Source of the DNA: CAZHEV01 sp964531335 [NCBI: uncultured bacterium]
GTDB lineage: Bacteria; Eisenbacteria; RBG-16-71-46; CAZHEV01
NCBI GenBank assembly: GCA_964531335.1
Contig: CAZHEV010000002.1
Coordinates: 1-64,000 of the forward strand
Reading direction: 5' to 3'
DNA: 64,000 bases
Each line of letters begins with the position of its first letter. Position 1 is the first letter of the stretch. The notes beneath the pieces were generated by a model. It worked only from the letters and a program-made list of their open reading frames with translations, was not told the origin of the DNA and searched no databases. The position numbers and the translations under genes were made by a program. Below are positions 45,391-53,394 of this stretch, piece by piece.

Positions 45391-47865
45391 TCAGTCATCG
45401 CGGTAGGATGAAGTCAGCCGGATCGAGCGGCGTGCCTCGCCCGGCGCGGGCGGCCATGAGAAGGACACGCGCTCGGGGGCACAGCCGTTCAGGACGGCTT
45501 CCAGGGTGTGCTCCCCCGCGGTCAGCGCGGTCAAGACCACGGTCCCGTCATCGCCCGCGCGCAGGGGCAGGTAGCCGTCCAGGGTGACAAGCGCGCCCCT
45601 GGCGGGCTCTCCATCGGGAAGCTCGATCGCGAAGCTCCCGCGGTCCGCCGACAGTGTGTCCTCGCGGTCGAGATGAAGCAAGAGCCCGGCGTAGATGGCG
45701 TATGCCTCACGCGCCGCGTTCCAGGGCCTTGAGATATAGCGCTCCACATCCCTGTCGTCCAACGGCATTAGGTTTGTTACCACCGCCGGGCTGCTGGTCT
45801 GCCTTACGGCGTATCGCGCGCTCTCGCGCAGGCGCGGCGCTGAGCGAAGTGGCAGGATGTCCGAAGCCGCCGCTATGGCCAGGGCCAGAGATATCCCGGC
45901 GGAGCTGCCCGGATAGTGTCCTAATTGAGGGCCCCGCCCACCGTAGATCGGCCTGTGGCTTATCAATAGGTAAATCGAGGCGCCCGAGCTCTCCGCTGTC
46001 ATGAGCCGTTCAACGTCCGAGGCGCCGGATCCCCGGGCCCGGGTCATGACCGCCCTGCCGCCTGTCCTCTCTATCATCTCGGCCAGCGCCGAGGCCACCT
46101 CGAAGTTCACCCAAGAAGCATCCGTGCCGGAAGGTCCCTGCCCTGCCCTGTCGTCACCGCCGCCCTCGGGGTCGAGCACTATCACGCGATCGTGAAGCAG
46201 GCCGGCGGCCGCCCTGTTCAACCTGATAACGTTCACCGTCTCCGGCGACGAGGCGGAGAAGGGGCGCTCCTCGATCAGGGGCGGACCCAGGCCCGGCGAC
46301 TCGTAGCCCGGCGATTCGACCCGCCAGTCGCCGCCTTCGCTCCCCGGAGGGACGAAGCCGACAAACCCGTCGCGGTTTGCCCTCGCCAGGTTGAGGGCGC
46401 CCGCCAGGACGACGGATCGACCGATCGGCGAGCCGTCCTGGGCGTCACGTACGAAGGCCCAGCGGCCGTCCTCGCTCTCTCCCGTCGCGGGGTCGGCGGC
46501 CAGTCCCATGGACGCGCCCCCGGATCGAGCCTCCACCTGGAATTGACCGCCCGGTCCGGGACGTACATAGCAGTGCGCGCTGCCCGCCTCCACGTAGCCC
46601 GTGTCGGGGAAGACCGGCCTGTCCGAGCTGAAGACCACGGGCGTTCCGTCGGAGGCCGGGTTCATGTTCACGTCGTATACGCGGGCCTCGATCGCCACGG
46701 GCGCGCCCGTGGGGAACCCTCCGCGCTCCGCGGGTTTGGGCCGGAGGTCGAGCACGATGTGGGCGGGGCTTGTCTCGACGGTGAAGGCGAAGGAGAGCTC
46801 GGGCGCCCAGTTGCCCGCCGTGTTCCTCGCCGAGACCGAGACCTTGTGCTCTCCGGGGGCCAGCGGCCGCCTCGGAGCGTGCTCTATGGCGTTGGCCGAC
46901 TCGTTCCAGGACGCCCGCCTGGCGTCGCCGTCCAGCCTGAGCTCGATGGAGGCGGGATCTATCCCATAGCCGGCCCTGCCGGGATCGGCGGTCACGATAA
47001 TCCGCGGGCGAGGGCCGGTGACCTCGCCGGGGAGGGGCTCGAGGGCCTCCAGCCTCGGCATGCCCTTTGAGAAATAGTCCACGAGGCCGATGAAGTAGGC
47101 GACCGCCTCCAAGCGCTGCGCGGCCGCGTCCTTGAGTTTTCTCTCAACAAGCGGGTTCGAGATGAACGCAGGCTCTCCCAGCACGGCGGGACCGCGGCAC
47201 GATCTGAGCACGAGGTAGTTTCCCGGGATAACGCCTCCTCTGTGCTCGCCGATGTTGAACGAGAGATGGCTGTGGATGGCTCTCGCGATGTCCGTGGAGG
47301 GGCCCGCGTCGAAGAGCTTGTGGTATGTCTCTATCCTGTTCAGGGTCGGGTCGCGGCTCAAGTCGGAGTTGTGATGTATCGAGAGGAAAACATCGGCGCT
47401 GTCTTGGTTCGCGATCTCCGACCTGGCCAGCAGATCGTCCCTGAGCGTGGCGTCATGTCCACCGGCCACCGTCCTGTCACTCGAGCGGGTCAGCGTCACC
47501 TCGGCGCCGGCGTCGGAGAGCAGCCCCCACAGGTAAAGCGCCACGCCGAGATTCACGTCGGCCTCCCTGAGCCCTCCAGGCCCTACCGCTCCGGCGTGCT
47601 CGCCCCCGTGGCCGGGATCGATGACTATCCTCACCCCTTCCAGAGCCGAAGCGTCCACTTCATCCGCGCTTTCGCGGAGCCCGGTGTAGAGATCGGGCGC
47701 CGGAGGGGCGGGCGGCGGTGGCGCCGCGCAGGAGAGGACGAGCATTGCGGCGAGCAAAGGAGCGAGCGCGGGCGCCCGGCGGGCGAAGAGCCGGCGACGG
47801 CGGCCGGTGGGAGTGCCGCGCGTGCGTTGAGCGCCTATGGGGCCTGTTCCTAGGTCGAACGTCAT
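45391..47865 (-). CDS. N-acetylmuramoyl-L-alanine amidase lipoprotein with a degenerate second domain
   Basis: This is an 824-residue lipoprotein (lipobox LVLSC, C46). An Amidase_3 domain at about 75-250 has the zinc ligands H86 (IDPGHGG), E101 (LREADVN) and H164 (SIHHN). Ig-like or Bacon-type domains follow (about 260-540). A second amidase-like region at about 555-745 keeps the fold pattern (VIVLDPEGGGDD) but has Glu for the first His, and SHRP where SIHHN should be, so it is probably non-catalytic. It ends with a PEGA-like region (VTLDGYLPLRAGDDGTVVL). The first domain should cleave septal or lateral-wall peptidoglycan. The start is ATG 47865, with AGAGG upstream. Confidence 0.88.
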   Translation of the reverse strand: MTFDLGTGPIGAQRTRGTPTGRRRRLFARRAPALAPLLAAMLVLSCAAPPPPAPPAPDLYTGLRESADEVDASALEGVRIVIDPGHGGEHAGAVGPGGLREADVNLGVALYLWGLLSDAGAEVTLTRSSDRTVAGGHDATLRDDLLARSEIANQDSADVFLSIHHNSDLSRDPTLNRIETYHKLFDAGPSTDIARAIHSHLSFNIGEHRGGVIPGNYLVLRSCRGPAVLGEPAFISNPLVERKLKDAAAQRLEAVAYFIGLVDYFSKGMPRLEALEPLPGEVTGPRPRIIVTADPGRAGYGIDPASIELRLDGDARRASWNESANAIEHAPRRPLAPGEHKVSVSARNTAGNWAPELSFAFTVETSPAHIVLDLRPKPAERGGFPTGAPVAIEARVYDVNMNPASDGTPVVFSSDRPVFPDTGYVEAGSAHCYVRPGPGGQFQVEARSGGASMGLAADPATGESEDGRWAFVRDAQDGSPIGRSVVLAGALNLARANRDGFVGFVPPGSEGGDWRVESPGYESPGLGPPLIEERPFSASSPETVNVIRLNRAAAGLLHDRVIVLDPEGGGDDRAGQGPSGTDASWVNFEVASALAEMIERTGGRAVMTRARGSGASDVERLMTAESSGASIYLLISHRPIYGGRGPQLGHYPGSSAGISLALAIAAASDILPLRSAPRLRESARYAVRQTSSPAVVTNLMPLDDRDVERYISRPWNAAREAYAIYAGLLLHLDREDTLSADRGSFAIELPDGEPARGALVTLDGYLPLRAGDDGTVVLTALTAGEHTLEAVLNGCAPERVSFSWPPAPGEARRSIRLTSSYRDD

Positions 47866-47951
47866 GATGTGACCTCTGGTGCGATTTCTGGTAGATTGAT
47901 TCCCAGTCCAGCAGGGTAGCAGAGGCCGGTGGGCCGGGCAAGGTGTGTGAT

Positions 47952-49415
47952 ATGAGACTGGTACTACTTACGGGCGCGACCGGGTACGTGGGGGGCCGCC
48001 TTCTAAAGGCGCTGGAGACGAAGGCGCTGGAGGTGCGCTGTCTCGCCAGAAGACCCGAGACCCTTCGATCCGAAGTCGCGGAGGGCACCGAGGTGGTCTT
48101 CGGAGACGTTCTCCACAAGGACACGCTCGAGCCCGCGATGAGAGGCGTCGATACCGCTTACTACCTGGTGCATTCCATGGGGGGGCCGGGCTCCTTCGAG
48201 GAGCGGGACCGGACGGCGGCCGCCAACTTCGGCGCGGCGGCAAAGCGCGCAGGGGTGCGCAGGATAATCTACCTGGGCGGGCTGGCCTCCGGGGACTACC
48301 TGTCCAGCCATCTGGCGAGCAGAATAGAGGTCGGGGGGATTCTGCGGGATTCCGGGGTACCCGCCACCGAGCTCAGGGCGTCCGTGATAATCGGGGCCGG
48401 GAGCCTCTCCTTCGAGATGATAAGGGCCCTCGTCGAGAAGCTGCCCGTTATGATCACTCCCAAGTGGGTCAGGACCCTGGCGCAGCCTATATACATAGGC
48501 GACGTGATAGAGTATCTGGTGAGGGCTCTCGATCTGCCCGAGGACTCGTCCGCCGTATTCGAAATCGGCGGCGCCGACCGGGCCTCCTACAAGGACATAA
48601 TGAACGAGTACGCCCGCGCCAGAGGTCTGCGCAGGGTCATGCTGCCGGTTCCGTTGCTGACCCCCTGGCTCTCGAGCCTTTGGCTCGCACTGGTCACCCC
48701 GCTTTTCGCAAAGGTGGGCAGGAAGCTGATCGAGGGCGTCTCGAACGAGTCGGTGGTCCGCGATCCCGGAGCGCTCGACCGCTTCCGGTTCCGGCCCAGG
48801 AGCATACGCGAGTCGATACGCGACGCGCTCGAGGAGGAGGACCTGGAGTTCGCGCGGATGCGATGGATAAAGACCCCGCACGGCGTTCCTGCGGATGCCA
48901 GGGCCGGGGGGGTGTGGGTCGGATCCCGGGTTGTGGTCTCGCACGAGATAAAAGTGCCGTACCCTCCGGAGGACGGTTTCGCCCCGGTCGAGTCGATAGG
49001 CGGGGGCACCGGCTACTACTACGCGGACTGGCTGTGGTGGGTCCGCGGCTTGGTTGACAGGCTGATGGGAGGGCCCGGACTGAGGCGGAGCCGTCCCGAG
49101 CGCCCTCTGCGGACAGGAGACAGGATCGACTTCTGGCGTGTGGAGGCGATGGAGCCGGGCCGCCTTCTCAGGCTGCGCGCGGAGATGAGCCTGCCGGGCA
49201 GGGCCTGGCTGCAGTTCGAGGTCGAGCCGGATCAGGGAGGATCGCTCCTGCGTCAGACCTCGCTTTTCGATCCCAAGGGGATCGGGGGAAGGCTGTACTG
49301 GCTGATGACCGCCCCTTTCCACAGGGCCCTGTTTCCGGGCATGCTTAAGGGAATCGCCGGGGCCGCCGAGAGCGCGCAAGAGCGCCGATCGGGCCGGCGC
49401 AGAAGGGAGAGTTGA
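47952..49415 (+). CDS. NAD(P)-binding SDR fused to DUF2867
   Basis: This protein of about 487 residues has an NmrA/SDR Rossmann domain at the N-terminus (LLTGATGYVGGRLLKAL, then DVLHKDTLEPAMRGVDTAYYLVHSMG). A C-terminal DUF2867 region from about 320 includes GTGYYYADWLWWVRG and PGRAWLQFEVEP. Family function is unknown; SDR-DUF2867 fusions are widespread oxidoreductase-like proteins. ATG 47952 is used; GTG 47943 sits 9 bp upstream. It is followed 4 bp later by the DUF523-DUF1722 gene, so the two form an operon. Confidence 0.8.
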   Translation: MRLVLLTGATGYVGGRLLKALETKALEVRCLARRPETLRSEVAEGTEVVFGDVLHKDTLEPAMRGVDTAYYLVHSMGGPGSFEERDRTAAANFGAAAKRAGVRRIIYLGGLASGDYLSSHLASRIEVGGILRDSGVPATELRASVIIGAGSLSFEMIRALVEKLPVMITPKWVRTLAQPIYIGDVIEYLVRALDLPEDSSAVFEIGGADRASYKDIMNEYARARGLRRVMLPVPLLTPWLSSLWLALVTPLFAKVGRKLIEGVSNESVVRDPGALDRFRFRPRSIRESIRDALEEEDLEFARMRWIKTPHGVPADARAGGVWVGSRVVVSHEIKVPYPPEDGFAPVESIGGGTGYYYADWLWWVRGLVDRLMGGPGLRRSRPERPLRTGDRIDFWRVEAMEPGRLLRLRAEMSLPGRAWLQFEVEPDQGGSLLRQTSLFDPKGIGGRLYWLMTAPFHRALFPGMLKGIAGAAESAQERRSGRRRRES

Positions 49416-49419
49416 CACG

Positions 49420-50415
49420 ATGGAAGGCACCGAGTCCGACCGCGGGCGGACCGCGAAGGCGGAGGACGGCGAGAGAATAAGGATAGGCATCAGTACCTGC
49501 CTATTGGGCGAGAAGGTGCGCCATGACGGAGGTCACAAGCACGACAGGTATCTCACCCAGACACTGGGCCGCTATTTCGAGTACGTTCCCGTGTGCCCCG
49601 AGTACGAGTGCGGGCTGGGAGTTCCGCGAGAGAGCATGCGCCTTGTAGGCGATCCGGATTCCCCGAGGCTTGTCACCACCAAGACCAAGGTGGACATGAC
49701 GCGGCGGATGACGGAATGGGCGAACCGGCGCGTCCGGGAGCTGGAGCGCGAGGATCCGTGCGGCTTCATATTCAAGTCCAGGTCTCCCAGCAGCGGCATG
49801 CAGAGGGTGAACGTCTACGACGAAAAGGGGATGCCGTCCAAGACCGGCGTCGGCATCTTCGCCGGGATCTTCATGGAACACTTTCCTCTGATCCCCGTCG
49901 AGGAGGAGGGGCGCCTTCACGACCCCGGCCTTCGCGAGAACTTCATAGAGCAAGTCTTTGCCTTGAAGAGGTGGCGGGATATGACGGCCCGCCGCGCCAA
50001 GCTGGGGGACCTGGTGCGGTTCCACAGCGAGAACAAGCTACTGATAATGTCTCACAGCCAGGCGCACCTCAGGCAAATGGGGGCCCTGGTCGCAAAGGGC
50101 AAGGGGGTCCCGGCCAAAACGTTGTTCGGCGATTACCGGGAGCTTTTCCTGGAGGCGTTGCGGCTTCGCGCGTCGGTCGCGAAGAACTCGAACGTTCTGC
50201 ATCACATAATGGGCTACTTCAAGAAACAGCTCACGGCCGACGAGAAGAAGGAGCTTCTGGAGGTCATCGACGGATACCGGCAGGGCCACGTGCCCCTGGT
50301 CGTCCCCATAACCCTGGTGAACCACTACGTGAGGAAGTACAAGCCCGGCTATCTTCTCGACCAGAGCTACCTCAACCCGCACCCGGCCGAGCTCGCGTTG
50401 AGGAACCACGTGTGA
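49420..50415 (+). CDS. DUF523-DUF1722 fusion protein (YbgA-like)
   Basis: This 331-residue protein has DUF523 at the N-terminus (STCLLGEKVRHDGGHKHD, YVPVCPEYECGLGVPRESM; Cys residues may bind a metal) fused to DUF1722 (about 200-325; VRFHSENKLLIMSHS, HHIMGYFKKQL). In other bacteria this pair occurs near photolyase or SDR-DUF2867 genes. The activity is unknown. The upstream neighbour is an SDR-DUF2867 protein, matching that pattern. Confidence 0.8.
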   Translation: MEGTESDRGRTAKAEDGERIRIGISTCLLGEKVRHDGGHKHDRYLTQTLGRYFEYVPVCPEYECGLGVPRESMRLVGDPDSPRLVTTKTKVDMTRRMTEWANRRVRELEREDPCGFIFKSRSPSSGMQRVNVYDEKGMPSKTGVGIFAGIFMEHFPLIPVEEEGRLHDPGLRENFIEQVFALKRWRDMTARRAKLGDLVRFHSENKLLIMSHSQAHLRQMGALVAKGKGVPAKTLFGDYRELFLEALRLRASVAKNSNVLHHIMGYFKKQLTADEKKELLEVIDGYRQGHVPLVVPITLVNHYVRKYKPGYLLDQSYLNPHPAELALRNHV

Positions 50416-50455
50416 GAGGCGGCGGTCGCGACCGGGGCGAATGGCGCTTTTTCCC

Positions 50456-50485
50456 TTGACACGCGGGCGAAACGGGCCTTAATCA
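50456..50485 (+). promoter_or_regulatory. Promoter for the binding-protein gene
   Basis: Consensus TTGACA (50456-50461), then TAATCA at 50480-50485 (spacer 18). The leader of about 180 bp before the GTG at 50674 includes an inverted pair CGACATC ... GATGTCG. No known riboswitch was recognised. Confidence 0.45.
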
Positions 50486-50673
50486 TTAGAGGTTGTCGGC
50501 GAATCGACATCCGATTCAGCTTGAAGCCGGGTTTACTTCTTAAGAGATGTCGGTTGCTCTTCGACGGTGAGCGTGCCCTCATCGCGGAGTTGTCGTTCTC
50601 GTTGGCCCGGCGCCGGGGTGGAGTCCCCCGCGCCAAGTGCCCGGACCTCTACTGCCCAGTGAGGTGAAACGGG

Positions 50674-51921
50674 GTGGCAGGCCGCGTTGTCAGGCACGAC
50701 ATTGGATCAGGTCCCTCCCTCGGGCCTTTTGCCGCGCTGGCTCTGGCCCTCATCTCGGCCGTCGCCCTGGGCGGCCTCTCTTGCCGCTCGTCTCCCAACA
50801 CGGTGCCCATAGGCGCCTATCTGCCTCTGAGCGGACCACTGGCGAGCTTCGGCGCATCCACCAGAAACGGCGTGGAGATGGCGCTTCAGGAGATCAACTC
50901 CGCCGGGGGGCTCGACGGAAAGCTGCTGGAGGTGACCTTCGTCGATGACGAGGGAGATCCGGAGAGGGCCCGGGATGCGGCCCGCCGTCTTATCGAAAAC
51001 TCGGGGGTGGCGCTGATCATCGGGGGCACGACGAGCGGGACGAGCCTCGCCGCGGCGCCGATCTGCCAGGCTCAGGGCGTTCCGATGCTCAGCCCCTCTT
51101 CCACGAACCCAGCCGTCACCGAGATCGGTGATTTCATAGCGAGGGTCTGCTACGTCGACTCGTTTCAAGGGACGGCGATGGCCACCTTCGCGCACAACTC
51201 TCTCAGGCTCGGCCGGGTGGCCGTCATGACGAAGATGGGAGACGGTTACAGCGAGGGCCTTGCGGAGTACTTCATCCGCACCTTCGAGGAGCTGGACGGC
51301 GAGGTGGTCGCGGAGGTCCCTGTTCCCGAGAGCCCGTTGCGCGTCGATGACGCCGTCAGGGCGGCCCTGGCGGAGAACCCGGAGGCCATATACCTGCCGC
51401 TGTACTATCAGGATGTGGCGATCATCGCGCGAAACGTCGCCGAGAGCGGTGGCACGGTGAGCCTCCTCGGAGGAGACGGATGGGATTCCCCGGAGCTGTT
51501 GGAGCTGGCGGGCGAGGTGCTCGACGGAGGTTATTTCAGCACTCACTTCTCTTCGCAGGACAGGAGGACGAAGGTCCGGACCTTCGTCCGTATGTACAGG
51601 GAGATGTACGACACCACCCCCGACGCCACGGCCGCGTTGGGCTACGACGCCTTGCATCTGGTCGCGTCGGCCCTGGCCCGGCTGGCTGAACGTTTCCCCT
51701 CGGCGTTGGAGACGCTCTGCTGGGCCGGTGCGGACGGCGGGGGCAGGGCCCGGCTCTCGGTTGCTCGGATCAGGCTCAGAGACGAGATCGTCGACATGAC
51801 CGGCCTGGACGGCGTCACCGGCGAGATCACGATAGGCCCTTCGAGGAACGCGCTGAAGCCGGCGGTGGTTCTTCAGGTCAAGAACGGTGAGATAGTGTAC
51901 GCCGGCGTGGTAAGGCCGTGA
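50674..51921 (+). CDS. Branched-chain amino-acid-type substrate-binding lipoprotein
   Basis: This 415-residue periplasmic-binding protein (Peripla_BP_6, LivJ-like) has a lipobox (GGLSC, about residue 37). The start of the fold reads IGAYLPLSGPLASFGASTRNG, with EGDPERARDAARRLIE and TSGTSLAAAPICQAQGVPM later. GTG 50674 follows GAGGTGAAACGGG. No ABC permease or ATPase genes lie nearby, so it may serve a distant transporter or act as a sensor. Confidence 0.85.
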   Translation: MAGRVVRHDIGSGPSLGPFAALALALISAVALGGLSCRSSPNTVPIGAYLPLSGPLASFGASTRNGVEMALQEINSAGGLDGKLLEVTFVDDEGDPERARDAARRLIENSGVALIIGGTTSGTSLAAAPICQAQGVPMLSPSSTNPAVTEIGDFIARVCYVDSFQGTAMATFAHNSLRLGRVAVMTKMGDGYSEGLAEYFIRTFEELDGEVVAEVPVPESPLRVDDAVRAALAENPEAIYLPLYYQDVAIIARNVAESGGTVSLLGGDGWDSPELLELAGEVLDGGYFSTHFSSQDRRTKVRTFVRMYREMYDTTPDATAALGYDALHLVASALARLAERFPSALETLCWAGADGGGRARLSVARIRLRDEIVDMTGLDGVTGEITIGPSRNALKPAVVLQVKNGEIVYAGVVRP

Positions 51922-51933
51922 GAGGACCGCGCG

Positions 51934-53325
51934 TTGAAAGAGCTTAGGTCAATACCCTCCGTGGAGTCGTTGATCTCGGACGCGGCTCTGGAGGATCTCG
52001 TCTCCTCCCACCCGCGTCGAGTGGTGGTGGACGCCATCCGCGAGGTCCTGGAAGGGGAGCGGGAGTCTATACGCAGGGGCTCGTCGCCCGCAGGGCGGGA
52101 CGCGTTGATGGACCGTGTCAAGGACCGCGTCGGAATACGAAGCAGGGCGGCGCTGCGCAGAGTGGTAAACGCGACCGGAGTGATATTGCACACCAACCTG
52201 GGCCGCGCGCCGATGAGCGCCGGGGCGGCGGACGCGATGCGGTCCGTGGCCGCCGGCTATTGCAACCTCGAGTTCGATCTGCTCAAGGGCGTGAGAACCC
52301 GCCGGGGCATTCACGCGGAGAGGCTGCTCGCCGAGCTGGCCGGCGGTGAGGACGCCCTGGTCGTCAACAACAACGCGGCCGCGGTGATGCTTGTGCTGAA
52401 CACCTTCGCGGAAGGCCGGGAGGTCCTGGTTTCGCGCGGAGAGCTCATCGAGATAGGGGGCTCCTTCCGCCTCCCGGACATCATGAGAAAAAGCGGCGCC
52501 CGCCTCATCGAGGTGGGCACCACGAACAAGACCTATATCGAGGACTTCGAAGGCGCCCTGAGCGATCGCACGGCCCTGATACTGAAGGCCCATTGGAGCA
52601 ACTACAGCATCGTGGGCTTCACCGCGGAGCCGGATCTCGAGGCGCTTGTCGAGCTGGGCCGGCGGCACGGCGTGCCCGTGGCCTACGATCTCGGCAGCGG
52701 TGCGATCATGGATCTCAAGGAGGCCGGCAGGGGCGAGGAGCCCCCCGTAAAGGACAGCGTGGCGTCGGGCGCCGCCGTCGTGAGCTTCAGCGGAGACAAG
52801 CTCATGGGCGGCCCGCAGGCCGGGCTCCTGGTGGGCCGCGCCGACGCGATCTCGCGTCTGAGGAAGAACCCGCTCGCTCGCGCTTTCAGGGTCGACAAGT
52901 GCTTCCTCGCGGCTCTGGAGAGCGCGCTGGAGGCCCATCTGAGGGAGAGCTGGCAGGAGATGCCGGCCCTTCGAGCCCTTCTCGCCTCGAGCTCGGACAT
53001 CGGCGCGAGCATAAGAAGGCTCAGGCGCGGTCTCGGCAAGATCGACGACCTCGAGGTGGAAGTGGTCGAGAGCGAGTCGGAAGCGGGAGGGGGATCGTTG
53101 CCGCTGTACCCGATTCCGACTAAAGTGATCAGGTTGAGAACGAGCAGGATGTCGGCGGAATCGCTGGCGCGAAGCCTCAGGGGGGCCGACCCGCCCGTGA
53201 TTCCGAGGATCCAGGAGGACTGGGTCGTACTGGATCCCAGAACTGTCCTTGATAGGACGGAGGAGAAGGCTATTATATCCGCTGTGGCGGCCGCCGTCGG
53301 TGAGCCGGGCGGCGGCGAGCGGTAG
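51934..53325 (+). CDS. selA: L-seryl-tRNA(Sec) selenium transferase
   Basis: This 463-residue PLP enzyme converts Ser-tRNA(Sec) to Sec-tRNA(Sec). Diagnostic stretches are VNATGVILHTNLGRAPM, LVVNNNAAAVMLVLN and the PLP lysine in SFSGDKLMGGPQAG (about K289). The TTG start at 51934 is 12 bp after the previous stop. selB, selD and tRNA-Sec are not in the window, and I found no convincing UGA-containing selenoprotein gene here. smc follows 70 bp later. Confidence 0.95.
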   Translation: MKELRSIPSVESLISDAALEDLVSSHPRRVVVDAIREVLEGERESIRRGSSPAGRDALMDRVKDRVGIRSRAALRRVVNATGVILHTNLGRAPMSAGAADAMRSVAAGYCNLEFDLLKGVRTRRGIHAERLLAELAGGEDALVVNNNAAAVMLVLNTFAEGREVLVSRGELIEIGGSFRLPDIMRKSGARLIEVGTTNKTYIEDFEGALSDRTALILKAHWSNYSIVGFTAEPDLEALVELGRRHGVPVAYDLGSGAIMDLKEAGRGEEPPVKDSVASGAAVVSFSGDKLMGGPQAGLLVGRADAISRLRKNPLARAFRVDKCFLAALESALEAHLRESWQEMPALRALLASSSDIGASIRRLRRGLGKIDDLEVEVVESESEAGGGSLPLYPIPTKVIRLRTSRMSAESLARSLRGADPPVIPRIQEDWVVLDPRTVLDRTEEKAIISAVAAAVGEPGGGER

Positions 53326-53394
53326 ACTGAAACGCCCGCGTCCAGTGGAAGGGGCACAGTGTGAGTACCGAAGACCAAAGGAGGGGGGTCGGAA

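Noticed and set aside
46192-47070. 292-codon + strand ORF
   Set aside because: Shadow of the amidase gene; low-complexity Arg/Gly product.
51934-53325. In-window selenoprotein with in-frame TGA
   Set aside because: No gene stop in the window is followed by family sequence in the same frame, so no Sec candidate can be supported.
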